From: Mycobacterium paraense
GTDB lineage: Bacteria > Actinomycetota > Actinomycetes > Mycobacteriales > Mycobacteriaceae
NCBI RefSeq assembly: GCF_002101815.1
Contig: NZ_LQPM01000030.1
Span: forward strand, 186,001 to 250,000
DNA length: 64,000 nt
Reading direction: 5' to 3'
Shown here: positions 33,869 through 42,113 of the stretch, one piece after another
Numbering within the stretch: the stretch's first letter is position 1
Layout of the letters: the number at the start of each line of letters is the position of its first letter
Position numbers and translations under genes: made by a program
The notes under the pieces: model-generated
Databases searched by the model: none
What the model was told of the DNA's origin: nothing
Seen by the model: the letters and a program-made list of their open reading frames with translations, nothing else

Positions 33869-35572
33869 TCAGTGCTGCGTATGCGGCAGCAGCGGTTTCA
33901 CCGGTTGCTGCGGGGTCACCGGTTGCTGCGGGGTCACCGGTTGCTGCGGGGTCACCGGCTGCTGCGTGTGCGGCTGCGTCGGAACCGTTTGCGTCGGAAC
34001 GGTCTGCGTATGCGGCGCCTGCGTCGTCGGCGGCGGGGCCTGCGTCGTCGGCGGCGCTTGGGTGGTGATCGGTGCCTGGGTGGTGGTGACCGGGGCCTGC
34101 GTGGTCGTGACCGGCGCCTGGGTCGTGGTGACCGGCGCCTGGGTCGTCGTCGGCGGGGTCGTCGGGGGCGTCGTCGGCGGCGTCGTCGGCGGCGTCGTCG
34201 GCGGGGTGGTCGGTGGAGTCGTGGGCGGCGTCGACGGTGGGGTCGTGGGAGGCGTGGTCGGCGGCGTGTACGGCGGATAGGGGTTGTACGGCGGATAGGG
34301 GTTGTACGGGGGGCGATAGCCCGGGTAGGGAACGATGACCGGCATCGGCACCGCCGGATTCGGATTCGGCACGAACGCGGGGACGTCGGGCGCCGGGTTG
34401 ACCGGCGCGCCGGGCGAAACCAGTTGCGGCGGGATGTAGCCGTTGGCGTCCGGGATGACGCCGCCCTGGAACCCGGCGTTGGGCGCACCGAGCGGCGGCG
34501 GCGGCACCGGGGCCTGCTGCTGCGTGGGCAGCAGCGGCATGAACTTGCCCGGGGCGGCGTTCTGGTGGCCCACCACCGGCTGCTGGCTCGCGGTCGGCCG
34601 GATCGCGATGGCCACCGCGGCGGCCAGCGAGGCGAATCCGATGACGGCGAAGGCGATGACGGCGTTGCCCAGCACCAGGGATCGCCTGCTCAACGGCACC
34701 CGGCCGGTCGCGCCCTCCTCCTCGGCGTCGCCGAATTCGCCGAAGTCGTCGTATTCGGGCCCGAATTCGTCCGCGCCGAGCGGTGCACCCTCGTCGGCCA
34801 TCGAGTACGCCAGCTGCGGCTCCTCGGCGGCCGCCCCGGCGGCCGGCGCGAAGGCGGTCTCGTCGCCGGTGAGCGCGGCCGCGGGCGCCATCGCCGTGGC
34901 GTCCCCGGCCGCCGCGCCCGCCACCGGCAGGGCGGCCAGCGCCGCGCCGCGCGCGAGCGCGAACGTCGGATCCTCGGGAACTTCCACGCGCATGGTCGAC
35001 GCGTCGCGAAGCTGGTCGGCGACCCCGGCCAGGTTCGACGACGCGCCGACGAGATAGAGCTCGGTGGGGGCGCCGGGCTGGTCGGTGAGCCGGGCCATCA
35101 TCGTGTCGAGCGCGGCGGTGGCCTCGGGGCCCGACGCGCCCGCCAGGGGCTGGCGCGCCAGCATGGTGGGCGGCTGGTCGGAGTCGCCGTGCGAGTCGAC
35201 GAACGACAGCGTCGCCGTCTCGTCGTCGACCACGAGCACGCCGCCGGCGCGCCCGGCCGCGCGCATCAGCGCCGTCACCGCCTGCGACTCGGAGAGCACC
35301 GCGACGTCGTGGACGCCGGAGTCCTCGAGCGCCCGGCGCAGCTGGTCGGCCTTGGCGGCGTCGGGCCAGCACAGCCGGGTGGCCACCAGCCGGTGGTTCT
35401 CGTCGGACAGCAGCCGACTCGTCCCGGCTACGGTCTGGGTCAGCGTCTCGACCGGGTGGCCGGCCAGGTCGACGACGGATTGGTCGAGCACGTCCGAACC
35501 GTGCGCGCCCGACCCGACCAGCGCCAGGCGGGCAACGGGACCCGTGACCGCGACCCCCAAAACCACGTCCAT
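33869..35572 (-). CDS. Membrane protein with degenerate actin/Hsp70-like domain and Thr/Pro-rich tail (Rv0538-like)
   Basis: The 567-residue protein has three parts. Residues 1-225 look like a degenerate actin/Hsp70 ATPase fold: MDVVLGVAV at the N-terminus, VLVVDDETATLSFV in the middle, and LYLVGASSNLAGVADQL followed by EDPTFALARGAAL, the Hsp70 C-lobe pattern. An acidic linker follows and one membrane helix lies near 300-322. The outer tail is Pro/Thr/Gln-rich with runs of TPPT, TTQAPV and QQPVTP repeats. The ATG has GAAGGAGAG upstream. Function unknown; the tail suggests a wall-spanning, possibly glycosylated stalk. Confidence 0.85.
   Translation of the reverse strand: MDVVLGVAVTGPVARLALVGSGAHGSDVLDQSVVDLAGHPVETLTQTVAGTSRLLSDENHRLVATRLCWPDAAKADQLRRALEDSGVHDVAVLSESQAVTALMRAAGRAGGVLVVDDETATLSFVDSHGDSDQPPTMLARQPLAGASGPEATAALDTMMARLTDQPGAPTELYLVGASSNLAGVADQLRDASTMRVEVPEDPTFALARGAALAALPVAGAAAGDATAMAPAAALTGDETAFAPAAGAAAEEPQLAYSMADEGAPLGADEFGPEYDDFGEFGDAEEEGATGRVPLSRRSLVLGNAVIAFAVIGFASLAAAVAIAIRPTASQQPVVGHQNAAPGKFMPLLPTQQQAPVPPPPLGAPNAGFQGGVIPDANGYIPPQLVSPGAPVNPAPDVPAFVPNPNPAVPMPVIVPYPGYRPPYNPYPPYNPYPPYTPPTTPPTTPPSTPPTTPPTTPPTTPPTTPPTTPPTTPPTTTQAPVTTTQAPVTTTQAPVTTTQAPITTQAPPTTQAPPPTTQAPHTQTVPTQTVPTQPHTQQPVTPQQPVTPQQPVTPQQPVKPLLPHTQH
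33899..33966 (-). repeat. 18-bp tandem repeat encoding QQPVTP
   Basis: CACCGGTTGCTGCGGGGT occurs three times without change (33899-33952) and then partially, within the C-terminal coding part of the Thr/Pro-rich protein. In-frame length means copy number can vary without frameshift. Confidence 0.85.
34070..34270 (-). repeat. 21-bp and 12-bp coding repeats for TTTQAPV and TPPT
   Basis: Roughly 34070-34150 holds three to four 21-base units encoding TTTQAPV, and roughly 34150-34270 holds about ten 12-base units (GTCGTCGGCGGC on the plus strand) encoding TPPT. All keep the frame of the Thr/Pro-rich protein. Boundaries are approximate. Confidence 0.75.
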
Positions 35573-35832
35573 CCAGGCTCTCCTTCGGCCGGCTACCCCA
35601 CAACCAGCATGTCCCGGCATCATTACACTGCGATACCGTCGGCAGTAACAGTCATTCGGGCGACACGTTCGCCTGTGAGCGCAGCGTAACCGGGTTGGCA
35701 AACCGCGACGGGCGTCGTCCGAACGGAGATTATGTTTCCAAGTAAGCAACGAAGTCGGCGCGGCAGGGGGTTCCCCCGCCCCGCAAACTGCGTTGCGCGG
35801 CAAGTGACCGTCCTCGACCCCCGGGGGGAACC
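35573..35832. other. 260-base divergent intergenic region
   Basis: This gap separates the Thr/Pro-rich protein (minus) from the large membrane protein (plus). It holds the two ribosome-binding sites and GGGGGTTCCCCC (inside 35767-35781), flanked by GCAACG and CGTTGC further out, which could fold into a hairpin. No gene was seen. Confidence 0.4.
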
Positions 35833-37494
35833 GTGAGTCAGACCGCCGACGACGCCCCAACCGGCCCGATCCGCCGGCCGGGGCCGCCCCCGGGCCGCCG
35901 CCCAGCCGCGGCCGGCAGCGTCCAGGCTCCGACGCGGCGGCGGAACATCGCGGGTGACCTGACCGCGGCCGCCTTGCTCGTGCTGGCGCTGCTGTTGCCG
36001 TGGAACTTGTACTTCGGGATGGGAATCCCCGGCAGCAACAAGGCGCTGCTGGCGGCGCTGTACGTGGTGACCCTGCTGGCCCTGCTTTCGATCGCCCTGG
36101 CCGGCTCCTGGCGGGCCTCCAGCGCCCGGTTCAACCCCGCGCTGGCCGGGCGGCTCCGGTTGGCGCTCAACGCCCCCTACGCGCTGCTGGTCCTCGGCTT
36201 CATCGCCTTCGATGTGTTCGAGACCATCCGCTTCGGGGGCACCGTGAACGTCCCGGGCGGCGTCGGACCCGGGGCGTGGCTGGGCATCGCCGGCGCCCTG
36301 CTGAGCGCGCGACCGGTGGTCCGGGCCGCCGACGACGGAGGCGACAACGGCAGGTCCGTCCGGATCATCGGCTACGCGTCGATGGTGGGCGCGGCGCTGA
36401 GCTTCGGCTTCAACCTGTTCTGGCGGGTGCGATACGCGCTGCAGAGCGCGGGCGGTTCGGATTTCGGCAAGCAGAACATCGCGGTCATCGCGACGGCGCT
36501 GGTGTACGGCGTGGTGGCGTTGGTCGCCGTCGTGGTTGGTTCGAGGTGGCTGCTGCGCAGCACCAGGGCCTCGCGGCTGGCGACGGTGGCGCTCGGTGTG
36601 TCGACGCTGATCGCCGGGATCGTCGTGTGGATCCTTCCGGTGGGCCGGGACATCGACGCGTTCCACGGCATCGCGCAGAACACCTCGACCGCGGGCGTCG
36701 GGTTCGAGGGCTACCTGGCGTGGGCGGCCGCCGCCGCGATCTTCGCGCCGCCCGCCCTGCTGGCCCGGCGGGATCCGTCGGCGACCGAGGAGAACGCCTG
36801 GCGCGCGGCGGCCCGAAACGGCTTGCTGCTCATCATCGTCTGGTGCCTGGGGTCGATGGTCATGCGGATCACCGACCTCGCCGTCGGCGTGGCGCTGAAC
36901 TACCCCTTCTCGCGCTACGACAGCATGGTGCTGGCCGCATTCGACCTGACCACCGCCCTGTTGGCGGTGTGGCTGCGGATCAACCTGGCCAACGACGCGG
37001 TCTCCCCCCGGCTGATCTCGTCGCTGTGCGGGCTCGTGGCCACCCTGAGCATCACCCGCGTCGTCGTGGGCGTCGCGCTGGCGCCGCGCTTCGAGGAGTC
37101 GCCCAACGCGCCGGCGCCAAACCCGGTGTACGGCAACAACCTTGCCCAGCAGATCACCAGCACCTTCGACGTCGCGCTGTGCGTGCTGGCCCTGTGCATC
37201 CTCGCCGCCGCGGTCATCACCGGGCAACTCGGTGCGCGGCGGGCGCGACGCCGGCGGCGCCGTCCCGGCCACGCGCGCGGCGGCCCGGCGGGCACCCACC
37301 CGGGCCCCGCCGCGCCGACGACCCGCATCCCCGTCGGCCGCGGGGCCCCGCCGTCGGCGGCGGCGACGACGCGCATTCCGACCGGCGGTGCGCCGCAGCT
37401 GGCCGGTTCGCCGCGAATCTTCCGGGGCGACGACTCCGCGACGCGGCAGATCCCCGTTCAGAAGCCGCGGATCTTCCGGCCACCCTCGGGTTAA
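35833..37494 (+). CDS. Large integral membrane protein (Rv0537c-like)
   Basis: A 553-residue protein with a Pro-rich cytosolic N-terminus (about 35 residues), about ten to twelve hydrophobic helices from about 40 to 460, and a basic, Pro/Thr-rich C-terminal tail with repeats of the type TTRIP. No transporter or enzyme motif was recognised. GTG start with GGGGGGAACC directly upstream. It diverges from the Thr/Pro-rich protein and overlaps the galE3 stop by four bases. Conserved in mycobacteria; function unknown. Confidence 0.83.
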   Translation: MSQTADDAPTGPIRRPGPPPGRRPAAAGSVQAPTRRRNIAGDLTAAALLVLALLLPWNLYFGMGIPGSNKALLAALYVVTLLALLSIALAGSWRASSARFNPALAGRLRLALNAPYALLVLGFIAFDVFETIRFGGTVNVPGGVGPGAWLGIAGALLSARPVVRAADDGGDNGRSVRIIGYASMVGAALSFGFNLFWRVRYALQSAGGSDFGKQNIAVIATALVYGVVALVAVVVGSRWLLRSTRASRLATVALGVSTLIAGIVVWILPVGRDIDAFHGIAQNTSTAGVGFEGYLAWAAAAAIFAPPALLARRDPSATEENAWRAAARNGLLLIIVWCLGSMVMRITDLAVGVALNYPFSRYDSMVLAAFDLTTALLAVWLRINLANDAVSPRLISSLCGLVATLSITRVVVGVALAPRFEESPNAPAPNPVYGNNLAQQITSTFDVALCVLALCILAAAVITGQLGARRARRRRRRPGHARGGPAGTHPGPAAPTTRIPVGRGAPPSAAATTRIPTGGAPQLAGSPRIFRGDDSATRQIPVQKPRIFRPPSG

Positions 37495-38522
37495 CGCAAA
37501 GGCGCGTAGGCGAACTCGCGCAATCCCTCCAGCGGGTCGACGGCGGCCCGGAAGCCCAGCACCTCGGCGGCGCGGGTGGGATCGGCGACGATGTGGCGCA
37601 CGTCCCCGCTGCGGTACTGCCCGGTGACCACCGGGGACACCGAGCCGTCCCGGGCGTCACACAGCGCGCTGGCGACCTCGAGGATCGAGATCGGCCGCCC
37701 GGAGCAGACATTGAACGCCGAGAAGCCCTCGGCGTTGCAGGCCGCCGCGGCGAGGTTGGCGGCGGCGACGTCGTCGACGTGCACGAAATCGCGCATCTGG
37801 CCGCCGTCCTCGAAAACCCTTGGCGGCTCGCCCTTTTCCAGCGATGAGCGGAAGATCGCGGCCACGCCGGAATACGGGGTGTCGCGCGGCATGCCGGGGC
37901 CGTAGACGTTGTGGTAGCGCAGCGCCACCACCGAGCCGCCCGTCGCCTCCGCCCACGCCAGGGCGTAATGCTCCTGCGCGGTCTTGCTGGCCGCGTACAG
38001 GCTGCGCGGCCGCAGGGCGGCGTCCTCGCCGACCAGCCGCCACGTCGCGTCGAGTCCGCAAACGGGACAGCGGTTTTCGAAGACCCCGGCGTCGAGGTCC
38101 GCGCGCCGCCGCGGCGGCGGGTCGACGAGCCCATGGTCCGGGCAGGCGTACTGGCCCGGCCCGTAGACGACCATCGACGACGCCAGCACCAACCGGCGCA
38201 CCCCGGCGGCGAACATCCGCGCCAGCAACACCGTGGTCGCGAAGTCGTTGTGGCCGCCGTAGGCCGGCGCGTCGGCGGCGTCGACGCCGGCGCCCACCAT
38301 CGCCGCCTGATGGCAGACGAGGTCCACCCCGTCCAACAGCGGGGCCAGCGCGTCGCCGTCGCGGACGTCCACCCGCCGGCAGCCCTGGGGCAGCACGGCA
38401 TTCGGGCCGTGCGCGGCGGGCAGCAGGACGTCGACGGCGACCACATCGTGGCCCGCCGCGCGCAGCGCCGCGTCCACCCGCGACCCGATGAAGCCGGCCG
38501 CACCGGTCAGCAGCACCCTCAT
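37491..38522 (-). CDS. galE3: NAD-dependent sugar epimerase/dehydratase (GalE3-like)
   Basis: An extended SDR of 343 residues. TGAAGFIGS at 6-14 binds NAD, the catalytic Ser-Met region is LASSMVVYG, and Tyr-Lys is YAASK. It is annotated as UDP-glucose 4-epimerase GalE3 in M. tuberculosis (Rv0536), but an insertion with FENRCPVCGLDATWRLVGE carries a CPVC pair not usual for GalE, so another nucleotide sugar or a different reaction is possible. Its ATG overlaps the mtnP stop as ATGA (38519-38522). Confidence 0.85.
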   Translation of the reverse strand: MRVLLTGAAGFIGSRVDAALRAAGHDVVAVDVLLPAAHGPNAVLPQGCRRVDVRDGDALAPLLDGVDLVCHQAAMVGAGVDAADAPAYGGHNDFATTVLLARMFAAGVRRLVLASSMVVYGPGQYACPDHGLVDPPPRRRADLDAGVFENRCPVCGLDATWRLVGEDAALRPRSLYAASKTAQEHYALAWAEATGGSVVALRYHNVYGPGMPRDTPYSGVAAIFRSSLEKGEPPRVFEDGGQMRDFVHVDDVAAANLAAAACNAEGFSAFNVCSGRPISILEVASALCDARDGSVSPVVTGQYRSGDVRHIVADPTRAAEVLGFRAAVDPLEGLREFAYAPLR

Positions 38523-39313
38523 GGCAGCTCCACCGGCAGGGTGACGCCGGTGTGCGGCTGGCAGTGGGTGCAGGTCTGCTCGACGGCGACCCGGTGGATG
38601 GCCGCGCGCACCAGCTCCTTGAAAAGCCCCATGTTCCGTTCGAATTGGGCGAACACGTCGACGGCCTTCACCCCCTCGCCGGCCGTGATCCCGGCGTCCA
38701 GGTCGGTCACCAAAGCGATTGCCGCGTAACATATTTCGAGTTCGCGGGCCAGCACCGCCTCCGGGTAGCCGGTCATGTTGACCAGGCTGAACCCGGCCGA
38801 GGCGAACCACCGGCTTTCGGCCCGGGTGGAAAATCGCGGGCCCTGGATCACCACCATGGTGCCGCCGTCGACCACGTCGGGCAGGCCGGTGGCCGCGGCC
38901 CGCAGGATCGGGCAGTACGGATCGGCGAAGTCGACGTGGACGGCGCCCGAGTCGAAGTAGGTGTCGGCCCGGCCGCTGGTGCGATCGACCAGCTGGTCGG
39001 GCACCACCACCGCGCCCGGGCCGTTGTCGGGGTTCAGGCTGCCGACGGCGCACGGGCCGAAGACCCGCCGCACGCCGAGCTTGCGCAGCGCCCACATGTT
39101 CGCCCGGTAGGGCACGGTGTGCGCCGAGAATTGGTGCGTCGCGCCGTGCCGGGGCAGAAAGGCGACCTCGTGGTCGCCGATGGCGCCCACCGTGACCGGC
39201 GCGCTCGGCGGGCCGTAGGGCGTGTCGACGTCGATGGTGCGGACCGACGATTCGAAGAACGTGTAGAAGCCGCTGCCGCCGATGACTCCGAGCATCCGCC
39301 CATTGTGGTGCAT
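38519..39313 (-). CDS. mtnP: 5'-Methylthioadenosine phosphorylase (MtnP/Pnp)
   Basis: A purine nucleoside phosphorylase of the MTAP family that splits methylthioadenosine to adenine and methylthioribose 1-phosphate, recycling a by-product of polyamine and SAM chemistry. The 264-residue protein has GVIGGSGFY (9-17), PRHGATHQFSAHTVPYRANMWAL, the substrate loop MVVIQGPRFSTRAES and NMTGYPEAVLAREL. ATG 39313 gives the N-terminus MHHNGRML, as in Rv0535; ATG 39295 is an alternative. It diverges from menA with 16 bases between. Confidence 0.92.
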   Translation of the reverse strand: MHHNGRMLGVIGGSGFYTFFESSVRTIDVDTPYGPPSAPVTVGAIGDHEVAFLPRHGATHQFSAHTVPYRANMWALRKLGVRRVFGPCAVGSLNPDNGPGAVVVPDQLVDRTSGRADTYFDSGAVHVDFADPYCPILRAAATGLPDVVDGGTMVVIQGPRFSTRAESRWFASAGFSLVNMTGYPEAVLARELEICYAAIALVTDLDAGITAGEGVKAVDVFAQFERNMGLFKELVRAAIHRVAVEQTCTHCQPHTGVTLPVELP

Positions 39314-39329
39314 AGGGCAGGATGCCCTG

Positions 39330-40202
39330 GTGGCCAGTTTCGCGCAGTGGGTCGAAGGCGCCCGGCCCCGGACGCTGCCCAACGCGGTGGCGCCGGTGGT
39401 GGCGGGCACGGGCGCGGCCGCCTGGCTGGGCTCCGCGGTGTGGTGGAAGGCGCTGCTGGCGCTGGTCGTCGCGCTGGCACTGATCGTCGGCGTCAACTAC
39501 GCCAACGACTACTCCGACGGGATCCGCGGCACCGACGACGACCGGGCCGGCCCGGTGCGGCTGGTGGGCTCGCGGCTGGCCACCCCGCGCTCGGTGCTGG
39601 CCGCGGCCGTCACGAGCCTGTCGGTGGGCGCGGCGGCCGGGCTGGTGCTGGCACTGCTGAGCGCGCCGTGGCTGATCGCCGTCGGCGCCGCCTGTATCGC
39701 CGGGGCGTGGCTCTACACCGGCGGGTCAAAACCCTACGGCTACGCGGGTTTTGGCGAGGTCGCGGTGTTCGTGTTCTTCGGGCTGGTCGCCGTGCTGGGC
39801 ACCCAGTACACCCAGGCGCTGCGGGTGGACTGGGTCGGGCTGGTGTCGGCGGTGTCGATCGGGGCGCTGTCGTCGTCGGTGCTGGTGGCCAACAACCTGC
39901 GCGACATCCCGACCGACGCGCAGTCCCGGAAGATGACCCTGGCGGTGCGGCTGGGCGACGCCCGCACCCGGGTCCTCTACCAGGCGCTGCTGGCCACCGG
40001 CGCGGTCGCGACCCTGGCGCTCATGGCGGCGACCCCCTGGTGCGCCGTGGGATTCCTGGCGACGCCGCTGGCGTTGCGCGCGGTGGCGCCGGTGCGCTCG
40101 CGCCGCGGCGGGCGCGACCTGATCCCCGTGCTGCGCGACACCGGGCTGGCGATGGTCGTGTGGGCGATCGCGGTGGCGGCGGCGCTGGCGCTGGCCCGCT
40201 GA
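39330..40202 (+). CDS. menA: 1,4-Dihydroxy-2-naphthoate polyprenyltransferase MenA
   Basis: MenA, an inner-membrane UbiA-family enzyme, attaches the polyprenyl chain to dihydroxynaphthoate. The 290-residue protein has eight to nine helices, the first Asp motif NYANDYSDGIRGTDDDR (about 61-77) and the second NNLRDIPTDAQSRKMTL, with GGSKPYGYAGFGE between. GTG 39330 gives MASFAQWVEGARPRTLPNA, as in other mycobacteria; the open frame extends 16 codons into mtnP. It is a recognised drug target class in mycobacteria. Confidence 0.95.
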   Translation: MASFAQWVEGARPRTLPNAVAPVVAGTGAAAWLGSAVWWKALLALVVALALIVGVNYANDYSDGIRGTDDDRAGPVRLVGSRLATPRSVLAAAVTSLSVGAAAGLVLALLSAPWLIAVGAACIAGAWLYTGGSKPYGYAGFGEVAVFVFFGLVAVLGTQYTQALRVDWVGLVSAVSIGALSSSVLVANNLRDIPTDAQSRKMTLAVRLGDARTRVLYQALLATGAVATLALMAATPWCAVGFLATPLALRAVAPVRSRRGGRDLIPVLRDTGLAMVVWAIAVAAALALAR

Positions 40203-40217
40203 CCGCACGCGGCGAAG

Positions 40218-40571
40218 CTAGGCCTCGGGCTGCTCCGGTCCGTCTTCCGGTACGGGCTCCCCGCGCAGCCGGGCCTGCAGCTGTTCGCGTTCCCGGCGCC
40301 GGCGCTCGCCGGCGACCGCCAGCCCGGCGGTGGCGCGCCGGCGCAGCGGGCCGAACAGCCAGATGCCCAGCGGCATCCCGATGATCAGAGCGAACAGCAC
40401 CGCGACCACGACGGGGAACTGGGTGACCCCCAGCAACCGCGCGATCCCGTAGATCGCGCCGCTGAGCGCGGCGACGAGCGCCAACCGCGCCACCGCGTAC
40501 AGCAACACGTCGGCCCATACGCGATTGCGTGACCGCTCCCCAGTGCTGTTGTCGCTAGGCCCTTCTGACAC
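40218..40571 (-). CDS. Small membrane protein, DUF4229-like (Rv0531-like)
   Basis: A 117-residue protein with two hydrophobic helices (about 17-38 and 43-63) and a charged C-terminal tail (RRRREREQLQARLRGE). GTG 40571 lies seven bases after TAGGCT on the minus strand, fitting a leaderless promoter. It is divergent from the 53-residue protein at 40619 and convergent with menA. Function unknown. Confidence 0.78.
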   Translation of the reverse strand: MSEGPSDNSTGERSRNRVWADVLLYAVARLALVAALSGAIYGIARLLGVTQFPVVVAVLFALIIGMPLGIWLFGPLRRRATAGLAVAGERRRREREQLQARLRGEPVPEDGPEQPEA

Positions 40572-40618
40572 AAGCTCGAGCCTACGGCGCGGGTATATTC
40601 GCTCCAAGGAGGTGTTGA

Positions 40619-40780
40619 GTGCTCTACCTGCTGCTCGTCCTGATCCTGGGGACGCTGATCTACGTTGGCTGGCGCGCGGCGCGGTCACAGGCCCACCGAC
40701 CCAAGACGCGCGTCATCGGACCCGACGACGATCCGGACTTTTTGCGGCGGCTAGGTCACGGGGACAACAACCCCCGCTAA
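40619..40780 (+). CDS. 53-residue single-span membrane protein (Rv0530A-like)
   Basis: GTG at 40619 is preceded by AAGGAGG at ideal distance, a strong Shine-Dalgarno. The product has one N-terminal helix (LYLLLVLILGTLIYVGW) and a basic then acidic tail (RVIGPDDDPDFLRRLGHGDNN). The TAA stop at 40778-40780 overlaps the stop of the ParA-like gene. It is short, but start signal, codon use and a known small mycobacterial counterpart support it. Function unknown. Confidence 0.8.
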   Translation: MLYLLLVLILGTLIYVGWRAARSQAHRPKTRVIGPDDDPDFLRRLGHGDNNPR

Positions 40781-42069
40781 GCCACTCCGGGGTTGCGCTG
40801 ATCGCCGGGGAACCCATCGGCCACGACGGCCGCCAGCTCGGCGAGCGCCTCGCGGGTTCCGCGCCGCAACCGGTCCAGCTCGATCTCGGCGCCCTCTTCC
40901 AGGTGCGGGTCGAACGGGATCAGCCGCACCGCGCGGCAGCGCCGCGAGAAGTGATCGATCACCTTGTTCATGTCGACCTTGCCGGTGCGCGGCCGCACGG
41001 CGTTGATGACCGCGATCGAGTTGCGGACCAGCTCCTGGTGCCCGTGCGCGTCCAGCCAGTCCAGCGTGGCCGAGGCGCTGCGCGCGCCGTCGATGGACCC
41101 CGACGCCACCACCAGCAACACGTCGGCCTTGTCCAGCACCGACGACATCACCGAGTGCAGCAGCCCCGGGCCGCAGTCCGTGAGCACCAGGCCGTAGAAC
41201 CGCTCCAGGATGTCCAGGACGCGGGCGTAGTCGTCGGCGCTGAAGGCCTCGGAGATGGCCGGGTCGGTTTCCGACGCCAGCACCTCCAGCCCGCTCGGGC
41301 CCTTCGACGTGTAGCGGCGCACGTCGCTGTAGCGCTCGACGGTCCCGGCGTCGTGCAGCAGCTGACGCACCGTCGCCGCCGTCTCCAGCGGGATCTTCTG
41401 GCTCAGGGTGCCGCGGTCGGGGTTGGCGTCGACGGCCACCACCCGGTCGCCGCGGATGGAGGCGAACGTCGACCCCAGCGTCGCGGTGATCGTGGTCTTG
41501 CCGACGCCGCCCTTCAGCGACAGCAGCGCCACCCGGTAGCAGCCCCGCAGGGGCCGGTTGACCTGGGCCACCAGGTTGTTATGGCGCAGGGCGCGCGGGC
41601 TCTCGCCGAGGTTGATCAGGTGACCGGACAGGTCGTAGACCAGCCGGCGCCAGCCCTCCGACGGCGGCGGCTTGACCGGCCGCAACAGCATCCCGGTGGA
41701 CAGCTCCGGGTACGGCGTGTGCGGCAGGTGCTCGGGCCGGTACGGAGGCGCCTGGGCCTCCGCCGGCGGCGCCTCGGCGGGCCCGTTGTAGTAGGCGCCG
41801 TAGGCGGTCGGGTCGACGCGCGGGATGCCGGTGACCGGTGTGGAATCCCAGGGCGGCATCCCGCCGCGGGCGGGCGCGGGCCCCGCTGCCGTGGAGGCCG
41901 CCTCCCGCCGCTCGGCCGGGGGGACCCGCCGCTCGGTGCGGAACCCGGCGAAGGCGCGGGTGGGCGCGTCGCCCGAGTCCGCCGCCGGTTCAGTGGATTG
42001 CTGCGCCGGGGGCAGCTCCGTCGTCTGCGGCTCGGGCGCGCCCACGCCCGTCGTTGGATGGTCGGACAC
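40777..42069 (-). CDS. MinD/ParA-like P-loop ATPase with disordered N-terminus (Rv0530-like)
   Basis: A 430-residue protein. Residues 1-125 are Pro/Ala-rich and probably disordered. The C-terminal SIMIBI ATPase has the deviant Walker A LLSLKGGVGKTT (about 186-197), VVAVDANPDRGTLSQK with the switch Asp, and DCGPGLLHSVMSSVLDKAD. It resembles the ATPase part of EspI/ESX-associated proteins. GTG 42069 is preferred over GTG 42075 because GGGGGA is six bases upstream of it. It is 44 bases downstream of ccsA, last in the haem/cytochrome c run. Cargo unknown. Confidence 0.87.
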   Translation of the reverse strand: MSDHPTTGVGAPEPQTTELPPAQQSTEPAADSGDAPTRAFAGFRTERRVPPAERREAASTAAGPAPARGGMPPWDSTPVTGIPRVDPTAYGAYYNGPAEAPPAEAQAPPYRPEHLPHTPYPELSTGMLLRPVKPPPSEGWRRLVYDLSGHLINLGESPRALRHNNLVAQVNRPLRGCYRVALLSLKGGVGKTTITATLGSTFASIRGDRVVAVDANPDRGTLSQKIPLETAATVRQLLHDAGTVERYSDVRRYTSKGPSGLEVLASETDPAISEAFSADDYARVLDILERFYGLVLTDCGPGLLHSVMSSVLDKADVLLVVASGSIDGARSASATLDWLDAHGHQELVRNSIAVINAVRPRTGKVDMNKVIDHFSRRCRAVRLIPFDPHLEEGAEIELDRLRRGTREALAELAAVVADGFPGDQRNPGVA

Positions 42070-42113
42070 CTGCACTCCCCCTTGTTGCGATTATCTGGGT
42101 CGGTTGCTGTCTG

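Noticed and set aside
33899..34270. Tandem repeats considered as a CRISPR array
   Set aside because: Units are 12-21 bases, contiguous without spacers and in frame with a protein; no cas genes nearby.
33777..34280. Gly/Val/Cys repeat protein resembling a PE_PGRS or silk-like product
   Set aside because: Repeats are the antisense reading of the TPPT codons; no start context or PE domain.
33428..35689. 753-residue frame with long RRRRG runs
   Set aside because: It is the reverse complement of the Thr/Pro repeats of the 33869-35572 gene.
39282..39329. N-terminal extension of MenA
   Set aside because: Overlaps the mtnP start and lacks similarity; GTG 39330 gives the conserved N-terminus.
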